From contig NZ_LT629758.1 in assembly GCF_900104725.1 (NCBI RefSeq), positions 8,952,001 through 9,016,000 of the forward strand: DNA of 64,000 nucleotides, given 5' to 3'. The notes under the pieces were generated by a model, which was not told the origin of the DNA, ran no database searches, and was given only the letters and a program-made list of their open reading frames with translations. Within the stretch, counting starts at the first letter, position 1, and every line of letters begins with the position of its first letter. Shown piece by piece: positions 1 through 8,316 of the stretch. Source of the DNA: Actinoplanes derwentensis (lineage in GTDB: Bacteria > Actinomycetota > Actinomycetes > Mycobacteriales > Micromonosporaceae). The position numbers were made by a program, and so were the translations under genes.

Positions 1-1691
1 CCGCCACGCAGTCGGTGTCCGACGACACCCTGCTGCTGCTCGGCGAGCACCTGGGCTTCACCGTCGTGATCGTCAGCCCCGAGGACGAGGATCGCGAGCT
101 GCTCGCGCAGTTCGACATCGACCTCGATGCCGCGGTCGCTGAGGACCGTCTGGTGACTCGTCCGCCGGTCGTGACCGTCATGGGTCACGTCGACCACGGT
201 AAGACGAAGCTGCTCGACGCGATCCGCAAGACCAACGTGGTCGCCGGTGAGGCGGGTGGCATCACCCAGCACATCGGTGCCTACCAGGTCGTCGTCCCCC
301 ACCAGGGACAGGACCGGGCGATCACCTTCATCGACACCCCGGGTCACGAGGCGTTCACCGCCATGCGTGCTCGTGGTGCCAAGGTCACCGACATCGTGAT
401 CCTGGTGGTCGCGGCCGACGACGGCGTCATGCCGCAGACGGTCGAGGCCCTCAACCACGCCAAGGCGGCCGACGTGCCGATCGTGGTCGCGGTGAACAAG
501 GTCGACAAGCCGGACGCCAACCCGGACAAGGTCCGGCAGCAGCTGACCGACTACGGCCTGCTCGCTGAGGAGTACGGCGGCGAGACGATGTTCGTCAACG
601 TCGCGGCCAAGCCCGGCATCGGCATCGACGAGCTTCTCGAAGCCGTCCTGCTGACCGCCGACGCGGCGCTCGAGCTGACCGCCCCGATCGACGGCCCCGC
701 CCAGGGTGTCGCGGTCGAGGCACACCTGGACAAGGGTCGCGGTGCCGTGGCCACCGTCCTGGTGCAGAAGGGCACGCTGCGGGCCGGCGACTCGATCGTG
801 GCGGGTGGCGCGCACGGTCGTGTCCGCGCCATGCTCGACGAGAACGGCAACCAGATCGCTGAGGCGGGCCCGGCCCGTCCGGTCCTGGTGCTCGGTCTGA
901 CCTCGGTTCCCGCCGCGGGCGACACGTTCCTCGCGGCTGAGGACGACCGCACCGTGCGGCAGATCGCCGAGCAGCGGCAGGCTCGCCGTCGTGCGGCGAC
1001 CTTCGCGAACTCGCGTCGTCCGAAGTCTCTCGACGAGATGATGCGCGACATCAAGGAGGGCGAGAAGGCTTCGCTCACCCTGGTCATCAAGGGCGACGGC
1101 TCCGGTTCGGTCGAGGCCCTCGAAGAGTCGCTGTTCAACATCAAGATCCCGGACGAGATCCAGCTCAAGGTCATCCACCGCGGTGTCGGTGCGATCACCG
1201 AGAGTGACGTCAACCTGGCGTCGGCCTCGTCCGAGCAGACCGCGACGATCATCGGCTTCAATGTCCGGGCCTCGAACAAGGTCAAGGAGATGGCCGACCG
1301 CGCCGGCGTGGAGATCCGCTACTACAGCGTGATCTACCAGGCCATCGAGGAGATCGAGGCGGCGCTCAAGGGCCTGCTCAAGCCGGAGTTCGAAGAGGTC
1401 GAGCTGGGCACCGCGGAGATCCGCGAGGTCTTCCGCTCGTCCAAGATCGGTCTCATCGCCGGCTGTATCGTCCGGTCGGGCCTCATCCGCCGCAACACCA
1501 AGGCGCGGGTTCTGCGCGATGGTGTCGTGGTGGCCGAGAGCGTCACGATCAGCTCGCTCAAGCGGTTCAAGGACGACGCCACCGAGGTCCGTGAGGGCTT
1601 CGAGTGTGGTCTGACGCTGCAGGGTTACGGTTCGCCGCAGCCCGGCGACGTGATCGAGACCTGGGAGATGCGCGAGAAGGTTCGCGCGTAA
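1..1691 (+). CDS. infB: Translation initiation factor IF-2 (5' end outside window)
   Basis: IF-2 is the GTPase that places initiator tRNA on the 30S subunit and drives subunit joining. The reading frame is open from base 3, so the N-terminal part lies upstream. Visible G-domain motifs, counted from the valine codon at 15: P-loop GHVDHGKT (57-64), switch region [19 protein letters not shown] (107-112), NKVDKPD (161-167). Domains II, III and the fMet-tRNA-binding domain IV follow, and the frame ends at a normal IF-2 C-terminus. The genes downstream (ylxP, rbfA, nrnA, truB) are its usual neighbours. An intrinsic terminator follows directly, so at least some transcripts end here. Identification is secure; the true start cannot be seen. 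Confidence 0.98.
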   Translation, partial: ATQSVSDDTLLLLGEHLGFTVVIVSPEDEDRELLAQFDIDLDAAVAEDRLVTRPPVVTVMGHVDHGKTKLLDAIRKTNVVAGEAGGITQHIGAYQVVVPHQGQDRAITFIDTPGHEAFTAMRARGAKVTDIVILVVAADDGVMPQTVEALNHAKAADVPIVVAVNKVDKPDANPDKVRQQLTDYGLLAEEYGGETMFVNVAAKPGIGIDELLEAVLLTADAALELTAPIDGPAQGVAVEAHLDKGRGAVATVLVQKGTLRAGDSIVAGGAHGRVRAMLDENGNQIAEAGPARPVLVLGLTSVPAAGDTFLAAEDDRTVRQIAEQRQARRRAATFANSRRPKSLDEMMRDIKEGEKASLTLVIKGDGSGSVEALEESLFNIKIPDEIQLKVIHRGVGAITESDVNLASASSEQTATIIGFNVRASNKVKEMADRAGVEIRYYSVIYQAIEEIEAALKGLLKPEFEEVELGTAEIREVFRSSKIGLIAGCIVRSGLIRRNTKARVLRDGVVVAESVTISSLKRFKDDATEVREGFECGLTLQGYGSPQPGDVIETWEMREKVRA

Positions 1692-1704
1692 CACCATGCG
1701 GTGA

Positions 1705-1744
1705 GCGGCCCCGGTGCTTCGGCATCGGGGCCGCTTTCTTTTTT
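1705..1744 (+). terminator. Intrinsic terminator after infB
   Basis: A perfect 9-bp GC stem, GCGGCCCCG (1705-1713) with CGGGGCCGC (1726-1734), is followed by the T-rich run TTTCTTTTTT. It lies 14 nt after the infB stop. It also argues against the long upstream-extended frame of the next gene, whose GTG at 1701 would be inside this terminator. Confidence 0.9.
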
Positions 1745-1862
1745 CTGGTACGAGTGTCGAAACGGTCCCGCCGGGTCCCCGCGAGACAGGCGGTGGTCCG
1801 GACCGTCGCGCGGCCGCCGGGCCGGATCCGGTGGCCGGGGTACGGGCTGGGAGGATGTCGGC

Positions 1863-2888
1863 ATGTCCCGGTATGCCATGCTGCTCGCCCCGTCCGCCAA
1901 TCGTGTCTACGCCGATCAGGCGTCCCGCATGTCCCAGGCGGAGTTGGCCGCGTTCGGCGCGGTGCTCTCCTCGGGACTCGACGACATCGACGTGGCCGTG
2001 ATCGGTGGGGTGGAGTACCTGACGTTCTCCGCCGACCTCTCCGAGCGTGACATCGCGTACGTCTCGAACCTCTCCTCGGCCTACGCCCTCTTCGAGCGTG
2101 TCGACGATGCCCTGCTGCGCCCGCTGGCGCTCACGCCGCTGGCCCACTACGACAGTGACCTGATCACCATCCCGAAGTACGCGGGCAAGACCAACGAGCA
2201 GTTCACCAAGCTGGTGCTGAACCTGACCGTGCTCGCCTCGGCGTCGGCCGACCGGATGCTCGACGGCCACCTCACCGTCCTGGACCCGCTCTGCGGCCGG
2301 GGCACCACGCTCAACCAGGCGCTGATGTACGGGTGGGACGGCATCGGTGTGGAGATCGACGGTAAGGACGTGGAGGCGTACAAGCTGTTCCTCCAGACCT
2401 GGCTCAAGCGCAAGCGGCTCAAGCACACCGCCGAGCTGGTGCCGGTGCGCCGCCAGGGCCGCCGGGCCGCCCGTCGCCTGGAGGTGACCATGGCCGCCAG
2501 CAAGGACGACCACAAGGCCGGAGCGGTGCAGAAGGTGGTGGTGCTGAACGCCGACACCACCGGGCTGGACGGGCTGCTCCGCGGCAACGTGGCCGACGTG
2601 CTGGTGGCCGACCTGCCGTACGGCGTGGCGCACGGCAGTTATGACGACGAGGGCGGCATCTCCCGCCGCCCGTTGGACCTGTTGGAGCGGGCCATCTCGC
2701 AGTGGCTGCCGCTGCTGCGCCCCGGTGGTGCGATCGGCCTGTCCTGGAACACCAAGGTCGCCAAGCGCGAGCACGCCGAGGACATCCTGTTCGCGGCCGG
2801 GCTGGACCTGGTCGAGTACCTGCCGGTCGACCACCGGGTGGACCAGGGCATCGAGCGGGATGTGCTGGTGGCCCGGAAATCCCGGTGA
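1863..2888 (+). CDS. Trm11-like SAM-dependent RNA methyltransferase
   Basis: A 341-aa Rossmann-fold methyltransferase. The SAM-binding motif I reads LDPLCGRGTTLNQAL, followed by a GVEID acidic turn. The catalytic motif is DLPYG, the N/DPPY-type signature of N2-guanosine RNA methyltransferases such as Trm11 and UPF0020 members. This suggests a tRNA or rRNA guanine as substrate; that is inferred from the family. The ATG at 1863 is chosen because GGGAGG lies about 10 nt upstream and the in-frame GTG at 1701 sits in the infB terminator. The N-terminal ~100 residues do not match a THUMP domain I can recognise. It stands alone between infB and ylxP. Confidence 0.8.
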   Translation: MSRYAMLLAPSANRVYADQASRMSQAELAAFGAVLSSGLDDIDVAVIGGVEYLTFSADLSERDIAYVSNLSSAYALFERVDDALLRPLALTPLAHYDSDLITIPKYAGKTNEQFTKLVLNLTVLASASADRMLDGHLTVLDPLCGRGTTLNQALMYGWDGIGVEIDGKDVEAYKLFLQTWLKRKRLKHTAELVPVRRQGRRAARRLEVTMAASKDDHKAGAVQKVVVLNADTTGLDGLLRGNVADVLVADLPYGVAHGSYDDEGGISRRPLDLLERAISQWLPLLRPGGAIGLSWNTKVAKREHAEDILFAAGLDLVEYLPVDHRVDQGIERDVLVARKSR

Positions 2889-2907
2889 CCGGCGGCTCTG
2901 CCGGGCG

Positions 2908-2913
2908 TAATCT
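2908..2913 (+). promoter_or_regulatory. -10 element of ylxP, probably leaderless
   Basis: TAATCT ends 8 nt before the ylxP ATG and no Shine-Dalgarno is present. The geometry fits a transcript starting at or next to the start codon. A clear -35 is not seen. Confidence 0.5.
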
Positions 2914-2921
2914 GCTCGCTG

Positions 2922-3215
2922 ATGTATACCGAGACCGCAGTCTTCGACCTGCTCCTGCCCGGTGATTCGCAGTCGCTGAAGCAGAAGCGTTCGTATATCC
3001 GCCCGATCATCGCGATGCTCAAGAAGTATGACGTCAGCGTCGCCGAGGTCGGTCTGCACGACCTGCACGGCCGGGCCCGCATCGGGGTGGCCGTGGTGGC
3101 GGCCGAGCCGTCGCAGGCCCGCGCCGTCGTCGACACCTGCGAGAACCAGATGGCTGGCCGTCCCGAGATCGAGCTGCTCTCGGTCAAGCGACGGCTGTAC
3201 GGCGACGACGATTGA
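2922..3215 (+). CDS. ylxP: YlxP / DUF503 family protein
   Basis: A 97-aa DUF503 protein of typical length. Features seen: an N-terminal beta strand, the SLKQKRSY motif near residues 18-25, VAEVGLHDLHGRARIGVAVV in the centre, and a C-terminal SVKRRLYGDDD tail. YlxP is a small ferredoxin-like-fold protein found beside infB and rbfA across bacteria and linked to ribosome maturation; its biochemical role is unsettled. The start is the ATG with TAATCT 8 nt upstream. Confidence 0.9.
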   Translation: MYTETAVFDLLLPGDSQSLKQKRSYIRPIIAMLKKYDVSVAEVGLHDLHGRARIGVAVVAAEPSQARAVVDTCENQMAGRPEIELLSVKRRLYGDDD

Positions 3216-3290
3216 GCCCTGGGTAGGCTTCAGCAGTTAGAGCGGGGGCAGTTCGAGACCCGCGGGATTCACAGTCCGGAGGTGGGCGAT

Positions 3291-3770
3291 ATGTCGGACC
3301 CAGCCAAGACGCGGCGGCACGCGGAGCGTATTCGTGAGCTGGTGGCTTCGCTGGTACGGGAGATCAAGGATCCCCGTCTCGGCATGGTGACGATCACGGA
3401 CGCCCGGATCACCGGTGACCTCCGCGAGGCCACGGTCTTCTACACGGTCCTCGGGGACCCGACCGAGCAGGCCTCGACAGCGGCGGCGCTGGAGAGCGCG
3501 AAAGGGATGCTGCGCACCCGGGTCGGGCACGCGCTGAAGCTGCGGCACTCGCCGAGCCTCACGTTCGTGCTGGACAACGTGCAGACCCACGTGAAGGAGA
3601 TCGACGATCTGCTGACCGAGGCGCGCACCCGGGACCAGGCGGTCCAGAAGATCGCGGTCGGTGCGCAGTACGCGGGCGACGCCGATCCGTACAAGAGCGA
3701 CGACGACGAAGTCGACGAGGAGACCGGCGACTCGCCGGAGCGGGTCGGTGCCCGCGAGGACCACGGGTGA
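3291..3770 (+). CDS. rbfA: Ribosome-binding factor A
   Basis: RbfA binds the 30S subunit and assists 16S rRNA 5'-end maturation, especially in the cold. The 159-aa product has the family core: RIRELVASLVREIKDPRLG, VTITDARIT, DLREATVFYTVL, and the KH-like end with LRHSPSLTFVLD. An acidic tail (residues ~130-159) is longer than in E. coli, as is common in actinobacteria. ATG 3291 is preferred because GGAGG (3278-3282) is 8 nt upstream; the alternative GTG at 3282 overlaps that ribosome-binding site. The stop overlaps the next start by GTGA, so translational coupling with nrnA is likely. Confidence 0.96.
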   Translation: MSDPAKTRRHAERIRELVASLVREIKDPRLGMVTITDARITGDLREATVFYTVLGDPTEQASTAAALESAKGMLRTRVGHALKLRHSPSLTFVLDNVQTHVKEIDDLLTEARTRDQAVQKIAVGAQYAGDADPYKSDDDEVDEETGDSPERVGAREDHG

Positions 3771-4780
3771 CCCTGCCCGGGCCTACGACTGAGTCATGGG
3801 CCGCCGCGGTCGCGGCGGTCCGCTCAGCCGGTGCCGATGACGAGGTCCAGCTCATCTGCCACGTGAACCCGGACGGGGACGCCCTCGGCAGCATGCTCGG
3901 CTTCGCGCTCGGGCTGCGGCGGCTGGGCCACACCCGGTTGCGGGCGACGTTCCCCGGCGAGTTCCAGGTCCCCGGCCCGTACGCCGCTCTGCCCGGCTCG
4001 GACATGCTGGTGCCGGAGGAGGACGCCTTCGTCTCCCCGCGCCTCGTCCTGATCTTCGACGTGGCGAGCGAGTCGCGGCTCGGCGGACTGGCCGGCCTGC
4101 TCACCGGCGCTCCGGCCGCTGTTGTGCTGGACCATCACGCGTCGAACACCGGTTTCGGCGGCGTGCAACTCGTCGACCCGGCCGCGGCGGCGACGTCGGT
4201 GGTGGTCGAGGGGCTGCTCAGCCGGCTCGGGGTGCCGCTGGACGCGGAGATCGCGGAGTGTCTCTACGTCGCGCTGGCGACCGACACCGGCTCGTTCAAG
4301 TTCGACATGACCACCGTCTCAGTCCATGAGCTGGCCGCGCGTCTGATCGCCACCGGGATCCGGCCGGGCGAGATCTCCCGGCGGATCTTCGACAGCAAGC
4401 CGTTCGGGGCGATGAAACTGACCGGCGAGGTGCTCGGGCGGGCGGTTCTGGAACCCGGCGTCGCGGGCGGGCTCGGCATGGTGTGGACCTACGCCACACT
4501 CGCCGACCTGGAGCGGCACAGTCAGCCGCCGTACATCCTCGACACCCTGATCGACCCGGTGCGGTCGGTGGCCGAGGCGGACGTCTCGATCGTGGTGAAA
4601 GAGGTCGCGCCCGGCGAGTGGTCGGTGTCACTGCGCAGCAAGGGCGCGGTCGACGTGAGCGCGGTAGCCGTGTCCCAGGGTGGCGGCGGTCACCGCCTGG
4701 CGGCCGGTTTCACCGGGTACGGTGATCCCGCCCACGTGGTGGACACGGTCCGCCGGCTACTTGACCGGCACCTGATCTGA
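3767..4780 (+). CDS. nrnA: DHH-family nanoRNase / pAp phosphatase
   Basis: A 337-aa DHH/DHHA1 phosphoesterase. Motif I is HVNPDGDALGS, the signature DHH is in LDHHASNTG (~residue 123), and the C-terminal DHHA1 domain carries GGGGHRLAAGF. In actinobacteria and Bacillus this family degrades 2-5-mer nanoRNAs from the 5' or 3' end and dephosphorylates pAp, replacing Orn in some species; M. tuberculosis NrnA also hydrolyses c-di-AMP/pApA. It starts at a GTG overlapping the rbfA stop, which places it in that operon. Confidence 0.93.
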   Translation: MTLPGPTTESWAAAVAAVRSAGADDEVQLICHVNPDGDALGSMLGFALGLRRLGHTRLRATFPGEFQVPGPYAALPGSDMLVPEEDAFVSPRLVLIFDVASESRLGGLAGLLTGAPAAVVLDHHASNTGFGGVQLVDPAAAATSVVVEGLLSRLGVPLDAEIAECLYVALATDTGSFKFDMTTVSVHELAARLIATGIRPGEISRRIFDSKPFGAMKLTGEVLGRAVLEPGVAGGLGMVWTYATLADLERHSQPPYILDTLIDPVRSVAEADVSIVVKEVAPGEWSVSLRSKGAVDVSAVAVSQGGGGHRLAAGFTGYGDPAHVVDTVRRLLDRHLI

Positions 4781-5041
4781 CCGATGTTTCGCCTGTTCGG
4801 CGGGGGTTGCCCGGAAGGGTGGCTCCCGTTTTTCCGTCCCGGATCGCGGGATCGGGACCTGCGGGGCGATAACTGAACGATAGTTTGGGGCGGAACGGTG
4901 ATTTGGTTTCGCGAGGGCTGCCACCGACGCCCACCGCGACACCTCGAGCCGCCCGGGTCCACCGGCCCGGGTCGCGTCATCAGCGCCAGAGGTCCCGGTG
5001 ATCCCGGGCCGGCCATGTGACGCCCCGCTCGACCGATTCTT

Positions 5042-5068
5042 GGGCGCACCCGGCGACGTGGTGCGCCC
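5042..5068 (+). promoter_or_regulatory. Perfect 9-bp hairpin before a small ORF
   Basis: GGGCGCACC (5042-5050) and GGTGCGCCC (5060-5068) form a perfect stem with a 9-nt loop. It ends 10 nt before the Shine-Dalgarno AAGGA (5079-5083) of the 29-codon ORF at 5092. It could be a 5'-leader element for that ORF or the end of the nrnA transcript; no T-run follows, so a classical terminator is unlikely. The rest of 4781-5041 shows no gene and only weak inverted repeats. Confidence 0.4.
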
Positions 5069-5091
5069 GCACCACCGGAAGGAACTCTCTG

Positions 5092-5181
5092 ATGGCCGCC
5101 GAGCCGAAGCCCCAGCCCGCCGACGACGCCGCCGAGCAGGCTCGCCGCGCACTGCAGACCTCGATGGACACGCGCCAGTGA
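5092..5181 (+). CDS. Possible 29-aa small protein
   Basis: ATG 5092 to TGA 5179-5181 encodes a 29-residue peptide starting MAAEPKPQPADDAAEQAR. The first half is acidic and proline/alanine-rich; the second half could be a short helix. Support: an excellent Shine-Dalgarno AAGGA with 8-nt spacing, C or G at almost every third codon position, and a hairpin just upstream. Against: length, and no family I recognise. It lies between nrnA and the MATE gene, 58 nt before the latter, so it might instead be a leader peptide. Confidence 0.35.
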   Translation: MAAEPKPQPADDAAEQARRALQTSMDTRQ

Positions 5182-5239
5182 AAGGTAAGTGCCAGGCCGC
5201 CTAGCGCTCGTTACCCGCAGGCGGGCATCATGAGTCCCC

Positions 5240-6574
5240 ATGAGCCCGCCTGACGATGCTCGGCGCCACTCGCCGCATCGCACCGCCTCCGCCCGCCGTA
5301 TCGCCGGCCTGGCCCTGCCCGCGCTGGTGGTCCTGGCCGCCGAGCCGGTCTACGTCCTGGTCGACACCGCGGTCGTCGGCCATCTCGGACCGGTGCCGCT
5401 CGCCGCCGTCGCCATCGGCGGAACCGTGATGTCGATGGGTGTGTGGTTCGGCACCCTGATGGCCTACGGCACCACCGGCCGGGCCGCCCGCCACTTCGGT
5501 GCCGGCGACCGAGCTGCCGCCGTCGCCGAGGGAGTCCAGGCCTCCTGGCTCGCCCTCGCGTTCGGTGCCCTGCTCGCAATACTCGGCCTGGTCGGTGCGG
5601 AACCCCTCGCCGCTCTGATCGCCGGTGACCCGGAAACCGCCGCGGCCGCCGCCGGCTGGCTGCGGATCGCCGTTCTCGGAGCACCCGGCCTGCTGCTCGC
5701 CGCCGCCGGCAACGGATGGATGCGCGGCGTGCAGGACACCAGGCGGCCGCTGTGGATCGTGCTCGGCGCCAACGTGCTCTCCGCCGTCCTCTGCCCCGTC
5801 CTGGTCTATCCGGCCGGACTCGGCCTCGCAGGCTCGGCCATCGCCAACGTCACCGCGCAGACCCTCGGCGGCCTGCTCTTCCTCGCCGCCCTGATCCGGG
5901 AGACCCGGGCGCTTCGGCCGGTCCCGTCGATCATCGTCCGGCAGGTGGTCCTCGGCCGTGACCTGCTCATCCGCGGTGCAGCCTTCCAGGCCTGCTTCCT
6001 CTCCGCCACCGCCGTCGCCGCCCGCTTCGGCGTCGCCGCGGTCGGCGCCCACCAGATCGTCCTGCAACTCTGGTTCTTCGCCGCCCTGACCCTCGACGCC
6101 GTAGCTATCGCCGCCCAGTCACTGGTCGGAGCCGCCCTCGGCGCCGGCGACACCGACGAGGCCCGCGACGTGGCCCGCAGGGTCACCTTCGCCGGCGGTC
6201 TCGCAGCCGTGGCCTTCGCCCTCGCGGCCGCCGCCGGATCGTCGGTCGTCCCCGGCTGGTTCACCCCCGACGAGTCGGTGCACGCCCAGGCCGCGATCAT
6301 CTGGCCCTACTTCGTGGCGCTGCTCCCGCTGGCCGGCATCGTCTACGCCTTGGACGGCGTCCTCATCGGTGCCGGCGACGTGGCCTTCCTCCGCACCTTG
6401 ACGGTGCTGTCCGCCCTGCTCGGCTTCCTGCCGGCGATCTGGCTGGCCTACGCCCTGAACCTGGGCCTGGGCGGTATCTGGGCCGGCCTGGCCCTGTTCA
6501 CCTTCGCCCGTTTCACCGGCCTGCTCTGGCGCTGGCGGTCCCCCCACTGGCTGATAACCGGCACCACCCGCTGA
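5240..6574 (+). CDS. MATE family efflux transporter (DinF-like)
   Basis: A 444-aa integral membrane protein with about 12 hydrophobic segments in two homologous halves. The first helix region reads LALPALVVLAAEPVYVLVDTAVVGHLG, the pattern of the DinF branch of MATE exporters, with a conserved acidic residue in helix 1. These proteins use a Na+ or H+ gradient to expel cationic or amphipathic compounds; the substrate here cannot be inferred. The ATG at 5240 has no obvious Shine-Dalgarno. Upstream gene is the 29-aa ORF, downstream a 61-nt repeat array. Confidence 0.9.
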   Translation: MSPPDDARRHSPHRTASARRIAGLALPALVVLAAEPVYVLVDTAVVGHLGPVPLAAVAIGGTVMSMGVWFGTLMAYGTTGRAARHFGAGDRAAAVAEGVQASWLALAFGALLAILGLVGAEPLAALIAGDPETAAAAAGWLRIAVLGAPGLLLAAAGNGWMRGVQDTRRPLWIVLGANVLSAVLCPVLVYPAGLGLAGSAIANVTAQTLGGLLFLAALIRETRALRPVPSIIVRQVVLGRDLLIRGAAFQACFLSATAVAARFGVAAVGAHQIVLQLWFFAALTLDAVAIAAQSLVGAALGAGDTDEARDVARRVTFAGGLAAVAFALAAAAGSSVVPGWFTPDESVHAQAAIIWPYFVALLPLAGIVYALDGVLIGAGDVAFLRTLTVLSALLGFLPAIWLAYALNLGLGGIWAGLALFTFARFTGLLWRWRSPHWLITGTTR

Positions 6575-6588
6575 CCCCTTCCCCAACG

Positions 6589-6860
6589 CCGAGCCACAAC
6601 TGACCACGCGGTCGGCCGCTCCTCGTCGCATGCCGAGTTGCGGTTGGCAGCGGACCGTAGCTCTCCACACGGCCGGTCGCTTCGTGTTGCGTGCCGAGTT
6701 GCGCCCATCAGCGAGCCGCAATTCTCCACGCGGTTGGGCGGTCCGGGTTGCGTGACGACGTGTGGTTGGTAGCGAGCCGTAAGACTCCACGCGTCGGCCG
6801 GTTTGGCTTTGTGTGGCTACTCGCGGTTTGTATACGCGCCGTAAGTCACCACGCGCCGCG
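6589..6860 (+). repeat. Degenerate 61-nt tandem repeat array, about 4.5 copies
   Basis: Three full units of exactly 61 nt lie at 6632-6692, 6693-6753 and 6754-6814. A 3' part-unit precedes them (6589-6631) and a 5' part-unit follows (6815-~6860). Conserved blocks are CTCCACGCG (or close variants), AGCGAGCCG followed by YAA, and the unit junction around GTTGCGTGCCGAGTTGCG. Units differ at many positions, so the array is old rather than a fresh slippage product. It fills the 363-nt gap between the MATE gene and truB. No coding frame in it has a start site or gene-like composition. Confidence 0.85.
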
Positions 6861-6925
6861 AGCAGGCGAGCGAACGGGCGGGCGGGCGGCAGCGGGGCAG
6901 CGGTGGGGGAGGGGAGCGGGGGAAA

Positions 6926-6931
6926 TAGGGT
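6926..6931 (+). promoter_or_regulatory. -10 element of truB, leaderless geometry
   Basis: TAGGGT is followed by 6 nt and then the truB GTG start (6938). No ribosome-binding site can fit, so the mRNA probably begins at the start codon. Confidence 0.6.
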
Positions 6932-6937
6932 GGGACG

Positions 6938-7825
6938 GTGGATACCGATGGTCTGATCGTGGTGGACAAACCGGCCGGGATGACGTCGCATGACGTCGTC
7001 GCCCGGATTCGGCGGCTGGCCAAGACCCGGCGGGTGGGGCACGGGGGGACTCTGGACCCGATGGCCACCGGAGTCCTGATCATCGGCGTCAACCGGGCCA
7101 CCCGGTTGTTGACCTATGTGATCGGTTCGGAGAAGAGCTACGCCGGGACCATCCGGCTCGGCCAGACGACCGTCACCGACGACGCCGAGGGTGACGTGAC
7201 CGCGACCGTTCCGGCGGGCGCCGTGACCGACGAGGCGATCCGGAGCGGGCTCGCCGCCCAGACCGGGGAGATCGACCAGGTTCCCAGTGCGGTCAGTGCC
7301 ATCAAGATCAACGGCGAGAGGGCCTACAAGCGGGTACGGGAGGGCGAGACCGTGGAGATCCCCGCCCGCCGGATCACTGTGCACCGGCTCGAAGTCCTCG
7401 ACATCCGGCGGCCCGAGGGCGAGGCGTTCGTCGATGTCGACATCGATGTCACCTGCTCGTCCGGGACGTACATCCGGGCCATCGCCCGTGACCTCGGCAC
7501 CACCCTGGGCGTGGGCGGTCACCTCACCGCACTGCGCCGGACCGCGGTCGGCGGCTTGACCCTCGACGACGCCTCTACCCTCGCCGAGCTTGAGGAACGC
7601 GCCCCGGACGTGATCGGTCTCCCGCTTTCCGAGGCGGCCAGGCAGGCGTTCCCGCAGCGGATCGCGACCGAGGACGAGACCCGCACTCTCCGCCACGGCG
7701 GCCCACTGGACAGTGCCGGCATCGAGGGGCCCTACGCGGTCTTCGACCCGGACGGTCAGGTGCTGGCCATCGTCAGCGAGCGCGACGGCCGGGCCCGCGC
7801 CGAGATCGTCCTCGCCCCGACCTGA
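6938..7825 (+). CDS. truB: tRNA pseudouridine(55) synthase
   Basis: TruB converts U55 in the T-loop of tRNAs to pseudouridine. The 295-aa product has the family opening LIVVDKPAGMTSHDVV and the catalytic-loop motif GGTLDPMATGVL with the catalytic Asp at residue 40. The KSYAGTIRLG and SSGTYIRAIARDLG motifs are also present, and a PUA-like C-terminal region ends the protein. The GTG start is supported by MDTDGLIVVDKP matching the normal N-terminus and by the promoter 6 nt upstream. In many actinobacteria ribF follows directly; here about 780 nt intervene. Confidence 0.97.
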   Translation: MDTDGLIVVDKPAGMTSHDVVARIRRLAKTRRVGHGGTLDPMATGVLIIGVNRATRLLTYVIGSEKSYAGTIRLGQTTVTDDAEGDVTATVPAGAVTDEAIRSGLAAQTGEIDQVPSAVSAIKINGERAYKRVREGETVEIPARRITVHRLEVLDIRRPEGEAFVDVDIDVTCSSGTYIRAIARDLGTTLGVGGHLTALRRTAVGGLTLDDASTLAELEERAPDVIGLPLSEAARQAFPQRIATEDETRTLRHGGPLDSAGIEGPYAVFDPDGQVLAIVSERDGRARAEIVLAPT

Positions 7826-7863
7826 TCCCCGGCGAGGTCACGGAGAACCCGGTCGGCCGCAAC

Positions 7864-7957
7864 GCGGTACGCCCCAGCGTCACGCTGCCGGAGTGCTGGT
7901 CGGCGGCGCTGCGGTACGTGCCGGTGTCACGTTGCCGGAGTGCTGGTCGGCGGCGCC
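7864..7957 (+). repeat. 47-bp tandem duplication downstream of truB
   Basis: Two adjacent 47-bp copies (7864-7910 and 7911-7957) begin GCGGTACG and share the run GCCGGAGTGCTGGTCGGCGG. They differ at only a handful of positions, so the duplication is fairly recent. The second copy contains the last codons and stop of the candidate minus-strand gene at 7927-8316, so the duplication repeats that gene's 3' end outside the frame. Confidence 0.85.
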
Positions 7958-8316
7958 GCGCTGCGCAGCTTGATCGTGAACGGCGGCCGTTCCGGAGCGT
8001 GCGCGGTGTCCGGCCCACCGGCGGCAGTGACGAGCCCCACATCGGTGGTAGCGCCGAGACCGGCGTTCGCGCCGGGACCAGGGCCGGCCTCAGTGACGAC
8101 GCCCGTGTCGTCGGCGAAGACGAGACCGGCGTCGGCATCGATGTCGAAGTCGAGACCCATGTCGACAGCGGAATCCGCATCGATGACAACAGAACCCGCG
8201 TCGGCGGCGGCAGAACCCGAGCTGGTTGCGGTGGAGTCCGTGTCGGCGGAGGGGGAACCCGGGGCGGTGGCAGTGGTGTCGGTGGTGGTGGGAGTCGCTG
8301 GTCGGGTGGGGTGCAT
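7927..8316 (-). CDS. Candidate Asp/Ala/Thr-rich low-complexity protein
   Basis: Starting at ATG 8316, this frame gives 129 aa: a Thr/Ser/Ala-rich first third, a central region with many Asp (such as MGLDFDIDADAGLVFADD), and a more normal end with PPFTIKLRSAAPP. Support: GAGG about 8 nt before the ATG, and third codon positions almost all C or G. Against: no recognised domain, and competing open frames on the plus strand, as expected in such GC-rich DNA. It has no membrane segment or cleavable signal. It lies in an otherwise empty 780-nt gap between truB and ribF; I see nothing definite in 8317-8560 apart from an AT-rich stretch near 8500-8522. Confidence 0.35.
   Translation of the reverse strand: MHPTRPATPTTTDTTATAPGSPSADTDSTATSSGSAAADAGSVVIDADSAVDMGLDFDIDADAGLVFADDTGVVTEAGPGPGANAGLGATTDVGLVTAAGGPDTAHAPERPPFTIKLRSAAPPTSTPAT

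Noticed and set aside
1701..1862. N-terminal extension of the Trm11-like methyltransferase from GTG 1701
   Set aside because: The GTG lies in the infB terminator, while ATG 1863 has a good GGGAGG site.
4875..4886. LexA box GAAC-GATA-GTTT in the nrnA-MATE gap
   Set aside because: One half-site is off consensus and no SOS-type gene starts close by; the recA box at 47812 is perfect by comparison.
6589..6860. CRISPR array
   Set aside because: The 61-nt units have no invariant repeat alternating with unique spacers, unit similarity is spread over the whole length, and no cas gene is near.
6119..7696. 525-codon open frame on the minus strand across MATE end, repeat array and truB
   Set aside because: It is a shadow of the high third-position GC of truB and the MATE gene. 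It has no ribosome-binding site or domain, and it crosses two sure genes and the repeat array.
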